DNA of 64,000 nucleotides. Origin: Rhodobacterales bacterium HKCCE2091 (GTDB lineage: Bacteria; Pseudomonadota; Alphaproteobacteria; Rhodobacterales; Rhodobacteraceae). Both the position numbers and the translations under genes were made by a program. Below the pieces are notes generated by a model, which saw only the letters and a list, made by a program, of their open reading frames with translations, did no database searches and had not been told where the DNA came from. Shown here piece after piece: positions 1-8,131 of the stretch; within the stretch, counting starts at the first letter, position 1; the number at the start of each line of letters is the position of its first letter. The stretch lies in assembly GCA_015689685.1 (NCBI GenBank), contig WVSL01000005.1:1-64000 (forward strand). Reading direction: 5' to 3'.

Positions 1-229
1 TGGCGACGGGGTCGCCCCCGCTGGCAGCGGGCGGCGCCACGTTCGCGACCGGCCGCGCGATCTGCCCCGCGGGCTGTCCGGCCAGCTGCGCCTGCGCGGC
101 GGCGCGGCCCTGGCCGTACTGGACGTAGTCGTTGAACCCCACGCCCTGCATGGTGTCGTCAGGCACCGGACGGTCACAGGCGGCAAGCGCCAGGAAGGCG
201 GGGATCAGGAGGCTCAGGCCCCGGGTCAT
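1..229 (-). CDS. Putative lipoprotein, 3' part cut by window edge
   Basis: The visible part starts with a short basic N-terminus and a hydrophobic stretch ending in the lipobox-like LAAC, so residue Cys18 would be the lipidated residue of an exported lipoprotein. After it come an Asp/Pro/Gln-rich segment and an Ala/Pro/Gln-rich linker. The reading frame runs off the window at base 1. Two ATGs are possible, at 235 and 229. I chose 229 because AGAGG then lies seven bases upstream. It follows gatA on the same strand by about 30 bases and may be the third gene of a gatC-gatA transcript. No function can be given from the part seen. Confidence 0.6.
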   Translation of the reverse strand, partial: MTRGLSLLIPAFLALAACDRPVPDDTMQGVGFNDYVQYGQGRAAAQAQLAGQPAGQIARPVANVAPPAASGGDPVA

Positions 230-260
230 GCTCATACCTCTGTTTTCTTTGACCGCCCTT

Positions 261-1745
261 CTACCACCATTTGCCGGGTTTCGCCACAAAGCCGGCCGCC
301 TGCTCCAGCGCGTAGGCCGCGTTCAGGAGCTCGCCTTCCTCCCACGGGCGGCCGATGAGTTGCAGGCCGAGCGGCAGGCCGGAAGCGTCGAGCCCCGCGG
401 GCACCGAGATGCCCGGCAGTCCGGCGAGGTTCACGGTCACGGTGAAGACGTCGTTGAGATACATCTCGACCGGGTCCGACATCTCCTTGCCCAGTTCGAA
501 GGCGGCGGACGGCGTCGCCGGGGTCAGGATCGCGTCGACCCCTTCCGCGAAGACCTGGTCGAAGTCGCGCTTGATGAGCGCACGCACCTTGCGGGCGCGG
601 TTGTAATAGGCGTCGTAGAACCCGGCGGAGAGGACGTAGGTGCCGATCATCACCCGTCGCTTGACCTCGGGGCCGAACCCCTCGGCGCGGGTCTTCTCGT
701 ACATTTCGGTCACGCCATCGCCCTGGCCGAGCCGGGCGCGGTAGCCGTAGCGGACGCCGTCGTAGCGGGCGAGGTTCGACGACGCCTCGGCCGGCGCGAT
801 GACGTAATAGGCCGGCAGGGCGTACTTCGTGTGGGGAAGCGAGATGTCACGGATCTCCGCGCCAGCGTCGGCCAGCATTTCGCGGCCGGTTTTCCACAGG
901 GTCTCGATCTCCGCCGGCATCCCTTCCATTCTGTATTCGTTGGGAATTCCGATGGTTTTCCCACGGATATCCCCGGTCAGCATGGCCTCGAAATCCGGCA
1001 CCGGCAGGTCGGCGGAGGTGCTGTCGCGCGGGTCCGCGCCCATCATCGCGCGGCCCATGATGGCGGCGTCGCGCACGCTCCGCGTCATCGGCCCGGCCTG
1101 GTCGAGCGAGGAGGCGAAGGCGACGATCCCGTAGCGCGAGCAGCGGCCGTAGGTGGGCTTCAGTCCGACGATCCCGGTGAAGGCCGCGGGCTGGCGGATG
1201 GACCCGCCGGTGTCGGTGCCGGTCGCGCCGAGGCAGAGGTCGGCGGCCACGGCCGAGGCCGACCCGCCCGACGAACCGCCGGGGGTCAGGCCCGCGTTCT
1301 TTCCGTTGGATTTCCACGGGTTGACCGCGTCGCCGTAGACCGAGGTCTCGTTCGACGAGCCCATCGCGAACTCGTCCATGTTCAGCTTGCCGAGCATGAC
1401 CGCGCCGGCATCGCGCAGCTTGCCCGAGACGGTGCTTTCGTAGGGCGGCAGGAAGCCTTCGAGGATGCGCGAGGCCGCCTGGCTCGGCGCGCCCTCGGTG
1501 CAGAACAGGTCCTTTATGCCGATCGGGATGCCGCACATGTCCGGCGCATCGCCGGATGCGATCCGGTCGTCGGCGGCGCGGGCGCGCTCAATCGCGATTT
1601 CGGGCGTCTTGTGGACGAAGGCGTTCAGCGCGTCGGCGCGGTCGATGGCGTCGAGGCAGGCCTCGGTCAGTTCGGCGCTGGTCACGTCGCCCTTGCGGAG
1701 CGCGTCGCGGGCGTCGGCGATGGTCATCGAGGTCAGTTCGGACAT
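261..1745 (-). CDS. gatA: Asp-tRNA(Asn)/Glu-tRNA(Gln) amidotransferase subunit A
   Basis: Amidase subunit of the GatCAB complex. It hydrolyses glutamine and supplies ammonia to convert Glu-tRNA(Gln) or Asp-tRNA(Asn) to the correctly charged tRNA in the cytoplasm. The protein has 494 residues, the usual length. The amidase-signature glycine/serine-rich segment ([13 protein letters not shown], about residues 155-167) is present with the Ser-cisSer pair, and the upstream Lys sits in [10 protein letters not shown]. The C-terminal [11 protein letters not shown] and [12 protein letters not shown] segments are typical. It lies 36 bases downstream of gatC. gatB is not in this window. Family assignment is very secure. 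Confidence 0.97.
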   Translation of the reverse strand: MSELTSMTIADARDALRKGDVTSAELTEACLDAIDRADALNAFVHKTPEIAIERARAADDRIASGDAPDMCGIPIGIKDLFCTEGAPSQAASRILEGFLPPYESTVSGKLRDAGAVMLGKLNMDEFAMGSSNETSVYGDAVNPWKSNGKNAGLTPGGSSGGSASAVAADLCLGATGTDTGGSIRQPAAFTGIVGLKPTYGRCSRYGIVAFASSLDQAGPMTRSVRDAAIMGRAMMGADPRDSTSADLPVPDFEAMLTGDIRGKTIGIPNEYRMEGMPAEIETLWKTGREMLADAGAEIRDISLPHTKYALPAYYVIAPAEASSNLARYDGVRYGYRARLGQGDGVTEMYEKTRAEGFGPEVKRRVMIGTYVLSAGFYDAYYNRARKVRALIKRDFDQVFAEGVDAILTPATPSAAFELGKEMSDPVEMYLNDVFTVTVNLAGLPGISVPAGLDASGLPLGLQLIGRPWEEGELLNAAYALEQAAGFVAKPGKWW

Positions 1746-1781
1746 CTGGTCAGTTCCCGTGGGATTGCGGGGCGGCGGCCG

Positions 1782-2069
1782 TCATTCGACGACCTTGGGC
1801 ACGGCGAAGAAGCCTTCGCGCGCCTCGGGTGCGTTCTTCAGGACCTTCTCGGGCTGGTCGCCGTCGGTCACGACGTCCTCGCGGCGCTTCAGCCGCATCG
1901 GCGTGACGCTGACCATCGGCTCCACGTCGTCCACGTCGAGCTCGTTCAGCTGCTCGATGAAGCCGAGGATCGCGTTGAATTCCTGTGCCAGCACTGGCAG
2001 GTCGGCATCCTCGACCTTGATCCGGGCGAGCTTGGCGACCTTCGCGGCGGTGTCTTTATCGATGGACAA
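1782..2069 (-). CDS. gatC: Asp-tRNA(Asn)/Glu-tRNA(Gln) amidotransferase subunit C
   Basis: Small 95-residue subunit that stabilises GatA in the GatCAB complex. The protein runs from SIDKDTAAKVAKLARI to GFFAVPKVVE and ends at the usual C-terminus. There is no ATG at the homologous N-terminus. The start is a TTG at 2069 with GGAG seven bases upstream. An open frame continues upstream to 2360, but that part resembles no GatC and overlaps the divergent gene at 2169, so I reject the longer form. It is the first gene of a gatC-gatA unit. Confidence 0.93.
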   Translation of the reverse strand: MSIDKDTAAKVAKLARIKVEDADLPVLAQEFNAILGFIEQLNELDVDDVEPMVSVTPMRLKRREDVVTDGDQPEKVLKNAPEAREGFFAVPKVVE

Positions 2070-2168
2070 GACCTGTCTCCGTTCGATGAATCCGGTGCGG
2101 TTTAGCCCTCTGCCGCCGCCCCCGCAAGCGGGCTGGACTTCGACGTGCCGCGGGGTTCCACTGGCGGG

Positions 2169-2975
2169 ATGAAACAGCGCGACTTCGCCCGGGCGCTCGC
2201 CGCCGGCTGGACCGGCCCGGAGGCGCCGCGGGCGCTGATGCTGGCCGGAAGCCTCGGCCGCGGCGAGGCCGACGAATGGTCCGATGTCGACCTGCTGGCC
2301 GTGGCGCCGGGGGAACCGGCGGATCTGGTCGAGGCGTTCCGCGATATCCTGTCCCGCCACGCGACGCTCTTCTTCTTCCGGGCCTCCGGCGGCGGAACCC
2401 GGATGCTGGTCAACGCCGTGACGGAGGACTGGCTGCGGGTCGACCTGTTCGTGCTGCCCGAGGCGGAGCTTTTGTCACGCCGCGCGGCCGAGGTCGTGCC
2501 GCTGATCGACCCCGATGGCCTGCACGGCCGCATGTCCGGGGCCACCGGCCCGAGACAGTCGTCGCCGCAGCGCGCGGGCTTTCTCGTGCAGGAGATCCTG
2601 CGGTGTTTCGGCCTTCTGCCGGTGGTGATCGGCCGGGGCGAGGTGCTGACCGGCCAATGGGGCTTCATCACCGTTCGCGACCTCTACACCTTGCTTCTGA
2701 AAGAGGTCTCGCCGCGCGCCGACGGCGGTGGCGCGCTGCACCTGTCGCGGATCATCGACGCGGCGGACGTCGCGGCGCTGGCCGCGATCCCGCCGCCCGG
2801 TGCCGACACGGCTGAGATCGTGGAGGCCCACTTGGCGCTTGCCCGGATCGTCCTGCCCCGCGCCCGCGCCATCGCGGCCGAACTCGGGATCGACTGGCCG
2901 GGGCCGATGGAGGATGCCCTGCGTCGCCACCTGAAGGCGACCCTGGGGATCGACCTGCCAGACCGCGAAGATTGA
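2169..2975 (+). CDS. Nucleotidyltransferase-domain protein
   Basis: A 268-residue protein of the polymerase-beta-like nucleotidyltransferase superfamily. The N-terminal motif LAGSLGRGEADEWSDVDLLAV has the family pattern G-S-x(2)-R-G-x(5)-S-D-x-D-L, in which the two aspartates bind metal. A third acidic residue is likely in the later LRVDLFVL strand. The C-terminal half is helical and Ala/Arg-rich, possibly a substrate-binding helical domain as in aminoglycoside adenylyltransferase-like proteins. An in-frame ATG eight codons upstream (2145) is possible. Substrate is unknown. It is divergent from gatC. Confidence 0.75.
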   Translation: MKQRDFARALAAGWTGPEAPRALMLAGSLGRGEADEWSDVDLLAVAPGEPADLVEAFRDILSRHATLFFFRASGGGTRMLVNAVTEDWLRVDLFVLPEAELLSRRAAEVVPLIDPDGLHGRMSGATGPRQSSPQRAGFLVQEILRCFGLLPVVIGRGEVLTGQWGFITVRDLYTLLLKEVSPRADGGGALHLSRIIDAADVAALAAIPPPGADTAEIVEAHLALARIVLPRARAIAAELGIDWPGPMEDALRRHLKATLGIDLPDRED

Positions 2976-3032
2976 CCCGCGCCCGCCGCCCGCTACGCTT
3001 TGCCCCGGACCCAGACGCGGAGGGAGGCGACG

Positions 3033-3719
3033 ATGAAATACACATGGCTCGGACACGCGAGCGTGCGGCTCGAGATTGGTGACCAGGTCCTGCTGATCGA
3101 CCCGTGGCAGGGCGGGCCGACCTGGCCCGGCGACCGGCGCGACGAGGCGCTAGCGGGCGCCACAGCGATCCTCGTGACCCACGGCCACAACGATCACCTC
3201 GACGGTGTCGCGGACCTCGCGAAGGAGCTCGGGCTGAAGGTCTACGGCATGGTCGAGCTTGCCGGCTGGCTCGGCAACCAGGGGGTGGAGACTGTGGGCT
3301 TCAACAAGGGCGGCACCGTCACCATCGGCGACGTGAAGGTGACGATGGTCGCCGCGACCCATTCCTCGTCGTTCTCGGGCGGCGGCGGGGCGACCTACAT
3401 GGGCGGCGAGACGGGGTTCATGATCGCGGGCGAGGGCCGCTGCGTCTACGTCTCGGGCGATACCGACGTGATGGCCGACATGAAGATCTGGAACGACCTG
3501 CACGCGCCCGACGTCGGAATCCTCTGTGCCGGCGGGCATTTCACGATGGACATGGAGCGCGCCGCCTACGCCGCGTCCAGGCTGTTCTCCTTCGGGACCG
3601 TCATTCCCTATCACTACAGGACCTTCCCGCTGCTTGCGCAGGACGCCGAGGCGCTGAAATCCGCCTTGCCGGGGGTGCGGGTACTGGATCCGGAGGTGAT
3701 GGAAACCGTGGAGATCTGA
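3033..3719 (+). CDS. Metallo-beta-lactamase-fold metal-dependent hydrolase (UPF0173-like)
   Basis: 228 residues. The start MKYTWLGHASVRLE and the metal motif THGHNDHLDG (HxHxDH) identify the metallo-beta-lactamase superfamily, in the group of metal-dependent hydrolases annotated UPF0173 (related to UlaG lactonases). Further metal ligands are the histidine in AATHSS, the aspartate in YVSGDTDVMADM and the late histidine in IPYHYRTFP. The ATG at 3033 has AGGGAGG seven to ten bases upstream. Substrate is not known for this family. It is probably transcribed on its own or after the nucleotidyltransferase, 57 bases away. Confidence 0.85.
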   Translation: MKYTWLGHASVRLEIGDQVLLIDPWQGGPTWPGDRRDEALAGATAILVTHGHNDHLDGVADLAKELGLKVYGMVELAGWLGNQGVETVGFNKGGTVTIGDVKVTMVAATHSSSFSGGGGATYMGGETGFMIAGEGRCVYVSGDTDVMADMKIWNDLHAPDVGILCAGGHFTMDMERAAYAASRLFSFGTVIPYHYRTFPLLAQDAEALKSALPGVRVLDPEVMETVEI

Positions 3720-3819
3720 CCGGTTTCGCGGTAGGCTGACCGGACGGGGGCCAGCGACTCCCCGTCAGGCCCAGGCCCAAGTCTCGCAACTGTGACACTT
3801 GACCTGTAGGAGCCTGGCA

Positions 3820-4482
3820 ATGACCCCGACGCTATCCCCGTCCGCCCTGTTTTCCGCGTTGTTCTCCGCCGCGCCGCCGGCGGTGATCGACATCCGCATC
3901 CCGGAGGACATCGCCGCCGATCCCGGCCGGTTCCCCGCCGCGTGGCGCTTCGACCACCGCGACCGCGACGGGATCGCGGCCGTGGCAAGAACCGGGTGCG
4001 GCGCTGTCATGATCTGCCACGGCGGTCTGAAGCTGAGCCAGGGCGTGGCGTCGCGGTTGCGCGGGCAGGGGATCGCCGCCCGCAGCCTCGAAGGCGGCGT
4101 CCTCGGCTGGCGGGGCGCTGGCCTGCCGCTCTGGCCGGGGGACGAGGCGGTGCCGGTTCGGGTCGCCGGGTGGGATGCGGCATCCGCTGCCGCGCGGTGG
4201 CTTGCCACGCGGTTCCTGCCGCGACCGATCGAGTTGCTGACCGTCGCCCCGGATCAGGTGGAGGGCGCGGCGGCGCGGTTCGACGGCGACGCCCTGCCCG
4301 ATGCCCGCGCGCTTCTCGACCGGCTCGACCGGCCGGTGCCGCGGCTGGCGGCAGCGCTGGAGGCCGCAGCGACACCGCTCTTCGCCCGCCTTGCGGCTGG
4401 GCACGAGGCGGGGGGCGATGACGGCGCGGCGGTTTTCGCCGATCTCGACGCGCTTCTGCGTGCGCCGGAGATGGTGGCATGA
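3820..4482 (+). CDS. Rhodanese-like / ChrB-like protein, partner of ChrA
   Basis: 220 residues. The N-terminal ~100 residues look like a rhodanese domain: VIDIRIPEDIAADPGRFPAAW, then the active-site loop VMICHGGLKLSQG, then GGVLGWRGAGLPL. The loop has the catalytic Cys, but Lys stands where rhodaneses usually have Arg. The C-terminal part, ARWLATRFLPRPIELLTVAP with DQVEGAAARFDG, is reminiscent of the ChrB C-terminal domain. Its stop overlaps the chrA start in an ATGA, so the two are translationally coupled, and a role as regulator or accessory in chromate response is inferred. The ATG at 3820 is preceded by TAGGAG. Confidence 0.7.
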   Translation: MTPTLSPSALFSALFSAAPPAVIDIRIPEDIAADPGRFPAAWRFDHRDRDGIAAVARTGCGAVMICHGGLKLSQGVASRLRGQGIAARSLEGGVLGWRGAGLPLWPGDEAVPVRVAGWDAASAAARWLATRFLPRPIELLTVAPDQVEGAAARFDGDALPDARALLDRLDRPVPRLAAALEAAATPLFARLAAGHEAGGDDGAAVFADLDALLRAPEMVA

Positions 4483-5741
4483 GCGCGCCGTCGATCCCCG
4501 AGATCACCCGCGTCTTCGTCCGTATCGGCGTGCTCAGCTTCGGCGGCCCCGCCGCACAGATCGCGCTGATGCACCGTGAACTGGTCGAGACGCGCCCCTG
4601 GCTGACCGAGCGCCAGTTCCTCAACGCGCTGTCCTTCTGCATGCTGCTGCCGGGCCCCGAGGCGATGCAGCTTGCCACCTATGCCGGCTGGCGGCTCTAC
4701 GGCGTGCGCGGCGGGCTGATCGCGGGCCTTTTGTTCGTGCTGCCCGGCGCGGCGGTCGTGATGGCGCTCGCCGCCGCCTACGCGCAATGGGGACAGGTGC
4801 CGCTGGTGGAGGCGATGTTCCTCGGCGTGAAGGCGGCGGTCGTGGTGATCGTCGTGGAGGCGCTTCTGAAGGTCGCCCGGCGCGCGCTGAAATCCGGGCT
4901 GGCGTGGTGGGTCGCGGGGGCGGCCTTCCTCGCGCTCTTCGCCTTCGACCTCCCGTTCCCGCTGGTGATCGCGGCGGCGGCGGCAGTCGGGGCGGCCGCG
5001 ATGGCGGGGGAGGCCGAACCGGTTCCGGCCCCGCGGGTGCCGGTGGCGACGACGCTTTCCACGCTCGCCCTGTGGCTCGCGCTGTGGCTACTGCCGCTCG
5101 GCATCCTCTGGGCGGTCGATCCCGGCGGGCTCCTCGCGCAGGTCGGAATGTTCTTCGCCCGCCTCGCCGTGGTGACCTTCGGCGGCGCCTACGCGGTGCT
5201 GGCCTACATGGTGCAGGAGGTCGTCGGCGGGTACGGCTGGCTCACCACCGGGCAGATGATGGACGCGCTCGGGCTGGCGGAGACCACGCCGGGGCCGCTG
5301 ATCCTCGTGACCGAGTTCGTTGGCTTCCTCGCCGGCGCGGGGCAGGGCGGCCTGGGCCTCGGGCTCGCCGCCGCCGCGGTCACGCTCTGGGTCACCTTCG
5401 CGCCGTCCTTCCTGTGGATCTTCCTCGGCGCGCCCTACGTCGAGTGGATCGGCGGCCAGCGGCGACTTACCGGTGCGCTGTCGGGCATCACTGCGGCGGT
5501 CGTCGGCGTGATCCTGAACCTGTCGCTCTGGTTCGCGCTCAGCACGCTGTTCGGCGCTGTCGACCGCGTCCCGGTCGGCCCGGCCTCGGTCTGGTGGCCG
5601 GACAGGGGCAGCTTCCGTCTGGAGGCGCTGATCCTGTCGGTCCTCGCCGCCCAACTGCTCCTGCGGATCAAGCTCGACCTGATTGTCGTGCTGGCGCTCA
5701 TGGCGGGGGTCGGGGTCGGCTGGACCCTGGTGTTCGGTTAG
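4479..5741 (+). CDS. chrA: Chromate efflux transporter
   Basis: 420-residue inner-membrane protein of the CHR family, which exports chromate (sulfate analogue). It is the long form with two homologous halves. The N-terminal half has RIGVLSFGGPAAQIALMHRELV, then RQFLNALSFCMLLPGPEAMQLATYAGW. The second half repeats the pattern as RLAVVTFGGAYAVLAYMVQEVV, then TGQMMDALGLAETTPGPLILVTEFVGF. About ten hydrophobic segments are visible. The start overlaps the stop of the rhodanese/ChrB-like gene by four bases. Confidence 0.93.
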   Translation: MSAPSIPEITRVFVRIGVLSFGGPAAQIALMHRELVETRPWLTERQFLNALSFCMLLPGPEAMQLATYAGWRLYGVRGGLIAGLLFVLPGAAVVMALAAAYAQWGQVPLVEAMFLGVKAAVVVIVVEALLKVARRALKSGLAWWVAGAAFLALFAFDLPFPLVIAAAAAVGAAAMAGEAEPVPAPRVPVATTLSTLALWLALWLLPLGILWAVDPGGLLAQVGMFFARLAVVTFGGAYAVLAYMVQEVVGGYGWLTTGQMMDALGLAETTPGPLILVTEFVGFLAGAGQGGLGLGLAAAAVTLWVTFAPSFLWIFLGAPYVEWIGGQRRLTGALSGITAAVVGVILNLSLWFALSTLFGAVDRVPVGPASVWWPDRGSFRLEALILSVLAAQLLLRIKLDLIVVLALMAGVGVGWTLVFG

Positions 5742-5750
5742 CTTTTCCGG

Positions 5751-5778
5751 TTGACAGGACGGCCGCCGCGAATAAAAG
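5751..5778 (+). promoter_or_regulatory. Probable sigma-70-type promoter of rpmG
   Basis: A consensus -35 TTGACA lies at 5751-5756 immediately after chrA. A weak AT-rich -10 (AATAAAAG) follows at 5771-5778, which is 14-16 bases away depending on register. It is the only strong -35 in the chrA-rpmG gap and is placed about 70 bases before the rpmG start. The -10 is far from consensus. Confidence 0.45.
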
Positions 5779-5847
5779 GGCGGCTCCGACAGAATTCTCC
5801 GGTTGCGGCCCCGTTCGGGGGACGCGGCCAACCGACAGGAGCCCGAC

Positions 5848-6015
5848 ATGGCGAAGCCGACGACCATCAAGATCCGCCTCAACTCGTCCGCGGGCACGGG
5901 CCACTTCTACGTGACCAAGAAGAACGCACGCACGATGACCGAGAAGATGACCGTACGAAAGTACGATCCCGTCGCGCGCAAGCATGTCGAGTACAAGGAA
6001 GGCAAGATCAAGTAA
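5848..6015 (+). CDS. rpmG: 50S ribosomal protein L33
   Basis: 55-residue basic ribosomal protein, [20 protein letters not shown] followed by [14 protein letters not shown] and ending EYKEGKIK. This is the zinc-free (Cys-minus) form of L33 typical of alphaproteobacteria. An in-frame ATG at 5803 would add 15 residues foreign to L33, so I chose 5848, which has ACAGGAG upstream. It has its own candidate promoter and a strong downstream terminator, so it is probably a single-gene transcript. Confidence 0.97.
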   Translation: MAKPTTIKIRLNSSAGTGHFYVTKKNARTMTEKMTVRKYDPVARKHVEYKEGKIK

Positions 6016-6041
6016 GCCTTCTTCCCGACAGAAGACCCCGA

Positions 6042-6080
6042 GGGGCCGCGCGCTGAGAAAGCCGCGGCCCCTTTTCTTTT
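6042..6080 (+). terminator. Rho-independent terminator of rpmG
   Basis: Nine-base perfect stem GGGGCCGCG (6042-6050) with CGCGGCCCC (6063-6071), a 12-base loop, and a TTTTCTTTT tract at 6072-6080. It sits 27 bases after the rpmG stop and just before the acetyltransferase start. Confidence 0.9.
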
Positions 6081-6103
6081 CGGCCCATCCCGGAGACGGA
6101 TCC

Positions 6104-6610
6104 ATGACCGACCAGATCACCATACGGCCCTCGACGATGGGCGACCTCGCCCGCGTCGATGCGCTGCTGGCGGCGAGCTACCCGAGCCTGCTGAAGCCCG
6201 ATTACCCGCCGTCGGTGCTCGTCACCGCGCTGCCGCTGATCTCGCGCGCGCAGCCGCGACTCCTGGCGTGCGGCACCTATTTCGTCGCACTGGACGGCGA
6301 GGGCCGCGCGCTCGCGGCCGGCGGCTGGACCCATTCCGCGCCGCAGGGCGGGGTCGGGCCGCGCGATGTCGGTCACATCCGCCATGTGGCGACGCACCCG
6401 GGCGCCATCCGGAAGGGGATCGGGACGGCGGTGATGGCGCAGGTTCTGGCGTCGGCCATGTCGGCGGGGATGACGCGGATGATGTGCCAGTCGACCCGGA
6501 CGGCGGTGCCGTTCTACGCCAAGCTCGGCTTCCGGGCGCGGGCCGAGATCGAGATCGCGCTGCGGCCGGGCATCACCTTCCCGGCGGTGGAGATGGAGCG
6601 GACGTTGTAG
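6104..6610 (+). CDS. GNAT-family N-acetyltransferase
   Basis: 168 residues with the GNAT fold pattern: ITIRPSTMGDLARVDALLAASY at the N-terminus, motif A as HIRHVATHPGAIRKGIGTAV (acetyl-CoA pyrophosphate loop RKGIGT), and the C-terminal PFYAKLGFRARAEIEI typical of motif B. The start at 6104 follows the rpmG terminator. An in-frame ATG at 5984 lies inside rpmG and is rejected. Acceptor substrate unknown. Confidence 0.85.
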   Translation: MTDQITIRPSTMGDLARVDALLAASYPSLLKPDYPPSVLVTALPLISRAQPRLLACGTYFVALDGEGRALAAGGWTHSAPQGGVGPRDVGHIRHVATHPGAIRKGIGTAVMAQVLASAMSAGMTRMMCQSTRTAVPFYAKLGFRARAEIEIALRPGITFPAVEMERTL

Positions 6611-6822
6611 GAGCGCTGGACGGGCCGGATGCCCCGCGCGGGACGAGGCCGAAGGCCGCCGCGCATCGCCGGGCCGCCCCCCGGCACGGCGATCTGGTCA
6701 GGTCCGGGCTCAGCGTCGAAGTCTCACGGACATTGCGGGGATCAAGCGACGCAGCGGATCCGTCGGATCGCCGCACCGCGGCCCGCCGATGCGCGGCTCC
6801 GCCCGGCGACCGGGGAACCGCG

Positions 6823-6855
6823 GAAAAGAAAAAGGGCCGGCGAAACCGCCGGCCC
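6823..6855 (-). terminator. Rho-independent terminator of the BI-1 gene
   Basis: On the minus strand a nine-base perfect GC stem (arms 6847-6855 and 6834-6842, loop of four bases) is followed by TTTTTCTTTT (6833-6823). It lies 25 bases after the stop of the gene at 6881. The 270-base stretch between 6610 and 6881 holds nothing else that I recognise. Confidence 0.9.
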
Positions 6856-6880
6856 CTGACCTCTTCGACCCGAAGGGCCG

Positions 6881-7666
6881 TTATTCCCGTCCGCCCATGA
6901 ACTGCAGCAGGAACATGAACATGTTGATGAAGTCGAGGTAGAGGTTCAGGGCCCCCACGATCGCCGACTTCTCCAGCCACTCGGTATCGCCGTGATGGGC
7001 GTGCGCGATGTAGGTGGTCTTGATGTTCTGGGTGTCGTAGGCGGTCAGGCCCGCGAAGATCAGCACGCCGATGCCCGAGATCGCGAACATCATCATCTCC
7101 GACTGGAGGAAGATGTTGACGATCGAGGCGACCAGCAGGCCGATTACGCCCATGATCAGGAACGCGCCCCAACCCGAGATGTCGCGCTTGGTGGTGTAGC
7201 CCCAGAGCGACAGGCCCGCGAAGGCGACGGCCGTCACGAGGAAGGTCTGAACGATCGAGAACCCGGTGAACACCAGGAAGATCCACGAGATCGACACGCC
7301 CATGACGGCGGCGAAGACGAAGAATCCAAGCGCCACGGCCTGTGCCGATCCGCGGCGGAGCAGCGTGCCCATGCCGAGGAACAGCATCACCAGCGGCAGG
7401 AACATCACGACCCACCGCAGCGGCGAGGTGTAGAGCGCCGCGCCGAAACCGGTCAGGAACCGGCCGTCGCCGAGCGCGAGGGTGGCCCCGGTCGGGTCGG
7501 TGGTCACGGACAGCGCCGAGATCGCCCAGGCGGCGAGCGCGGTGATGACCATGCCGATCGACATGGTGCCGTAAACCTTGTTCATGTGGGCACGGAGGCC
7601 CTCGTCGATTGCGACGCTGCGGCCACCAACGGCACCGGTCGATCTGATCGTGTCGAATTCAGCCAT
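6881..7666 (-). CDS. Bax inhibitor-1/YccA family membrane protein
   Basis: 261-residue integral membrane protein with seven hydrophobic segments and the BI-1 family pattern: AHMNKVYGTMSIGMVITALAAW near the N-terminus, TAVAFAGLSLWGYTTKRDIS in the middle, and AGLTAYDTQNIKTTYIAHAHH toward the end (the conserved aspartate of the pH-sensing site is in this last segment). It closes with LNLYLDFINMFMFLLQFMG, typical of the family. BI-1 proteins are thought to be calcium leak channels or stress factors. The gene has its own strong terminator. Confidence 0.93.
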   Translation of the reverse strand: MAEFDTIRSTGAVGGRSVAIDEGLRAHMNKVYGTMSIGMVITALAAWAISALSVTTDPTGATLALGDGRFLTGFGAALYTSPLRWVVMFLPLVMLFLGMGTLLRRGSAQAVALGFFVFAAVMGVSISWIFLVFTGFSIVQTFLVTAVAFAGLSLWGYTTKRDISGWGAFLIMGVIGLLVASIVNIFLQSEMMMFAISGIGVLIFAGLTAYDTQNIKTTYIAHAHHGDTEWLEKSAIVGALNLYLDFINMFMFLLQFMGGRE

Positions 7667-7797
7667 TCATCCCTCCAAGGATCACATCGGAGGACGCCGG
7701 AAAGACGTCCGCCCTCGCGATGAAATATCGGCGAGGGCGGGGCATTTTTCAAGCAGTCGGGGCGACCTATCCGCCCCGAAACACGCTGTTTTGAGCG

Positions 7798-8010
7798 TCA
7801 GCGGAGCCAGTGGCCCGGAACCTGCCAGAACGGGCGGGCGATTTCGGACTGCGCTTCCTGCGCGGAGATGCCGATATCGCGCAGCGAGTGGGCATCGAGC
7901 TGGCCGAGCGCAGCCCGCTGGCGGGACGCCGCGAACATGAGCCCGAGATAGGCCCACACGCCGCCGCGCCGGGCGGGGCCGAAGCTGGTACCGGTCAGAG
8001 TGCGTTGCAT
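7798..8010 (-). CDS. DUF1127 (YjiS-like) small protein
   Basis: 70 residues. A basic N-terminal part precedes the DUF1127 core, RQRAALGQLDAHSLRDIGIS, which has the arginine and the conserved L-x-x-(L/H)-D-x-x-L-x-D-I-G pattern. Many DUF1127 proteins are abundant in alphaproteobacteria. Some bind RNA or take part in phosphate and RNA metabolism, but no role can be fixed here. It is divergent from the LysR gene across a 121-base gap. Confidence 0.8.
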   Translation of the reverse strand: MQRTLTGTSFGPARRGGVWAYLGLMFAASRQRAALGQLDAHSLRDIGISAQEAQSEIARPFWQVPGHWLR

Positions 8011-8060
8011 GGGTTTATCCTTTCCGTTTCGTGAACCAATGCGCCATCATCATTTCGATG

Positions 8061-8131
8061 CTTGATACATGGAGCGACCCGGTTCATGTTGGAAACGAAT
8101 GTTCTTGAGATGAAAGATCAAGGATCTTGAT
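8061..8131. promoter_or_regulatory. CTTGAT repeat cluster, possible LysR operator
   Basis: Between the divergent DUF1127 and LysR genes there are four copies of CTTGA(T) or its complement. They are CTTGAT 8061-8066, CTTGA 8104-8108, ATCAAG 8117-8122 and CTTGAT 8126-8131. The pair 8104/8122 forms CTTGA-N9-TCAAG, containing the T-N11-A core of LysR-type sites. The pair 8117/8131 abuts the ATG and covers the ribosome-binding region. Autoregulation is inferred. Confidence 0.35.

Noticed and set aside
132-2105. 657-codon plus-strand open frame opposite gatA and gatC
   Set aside because: Shadow of gatA and gatC, both clearly coding on the minus strand.
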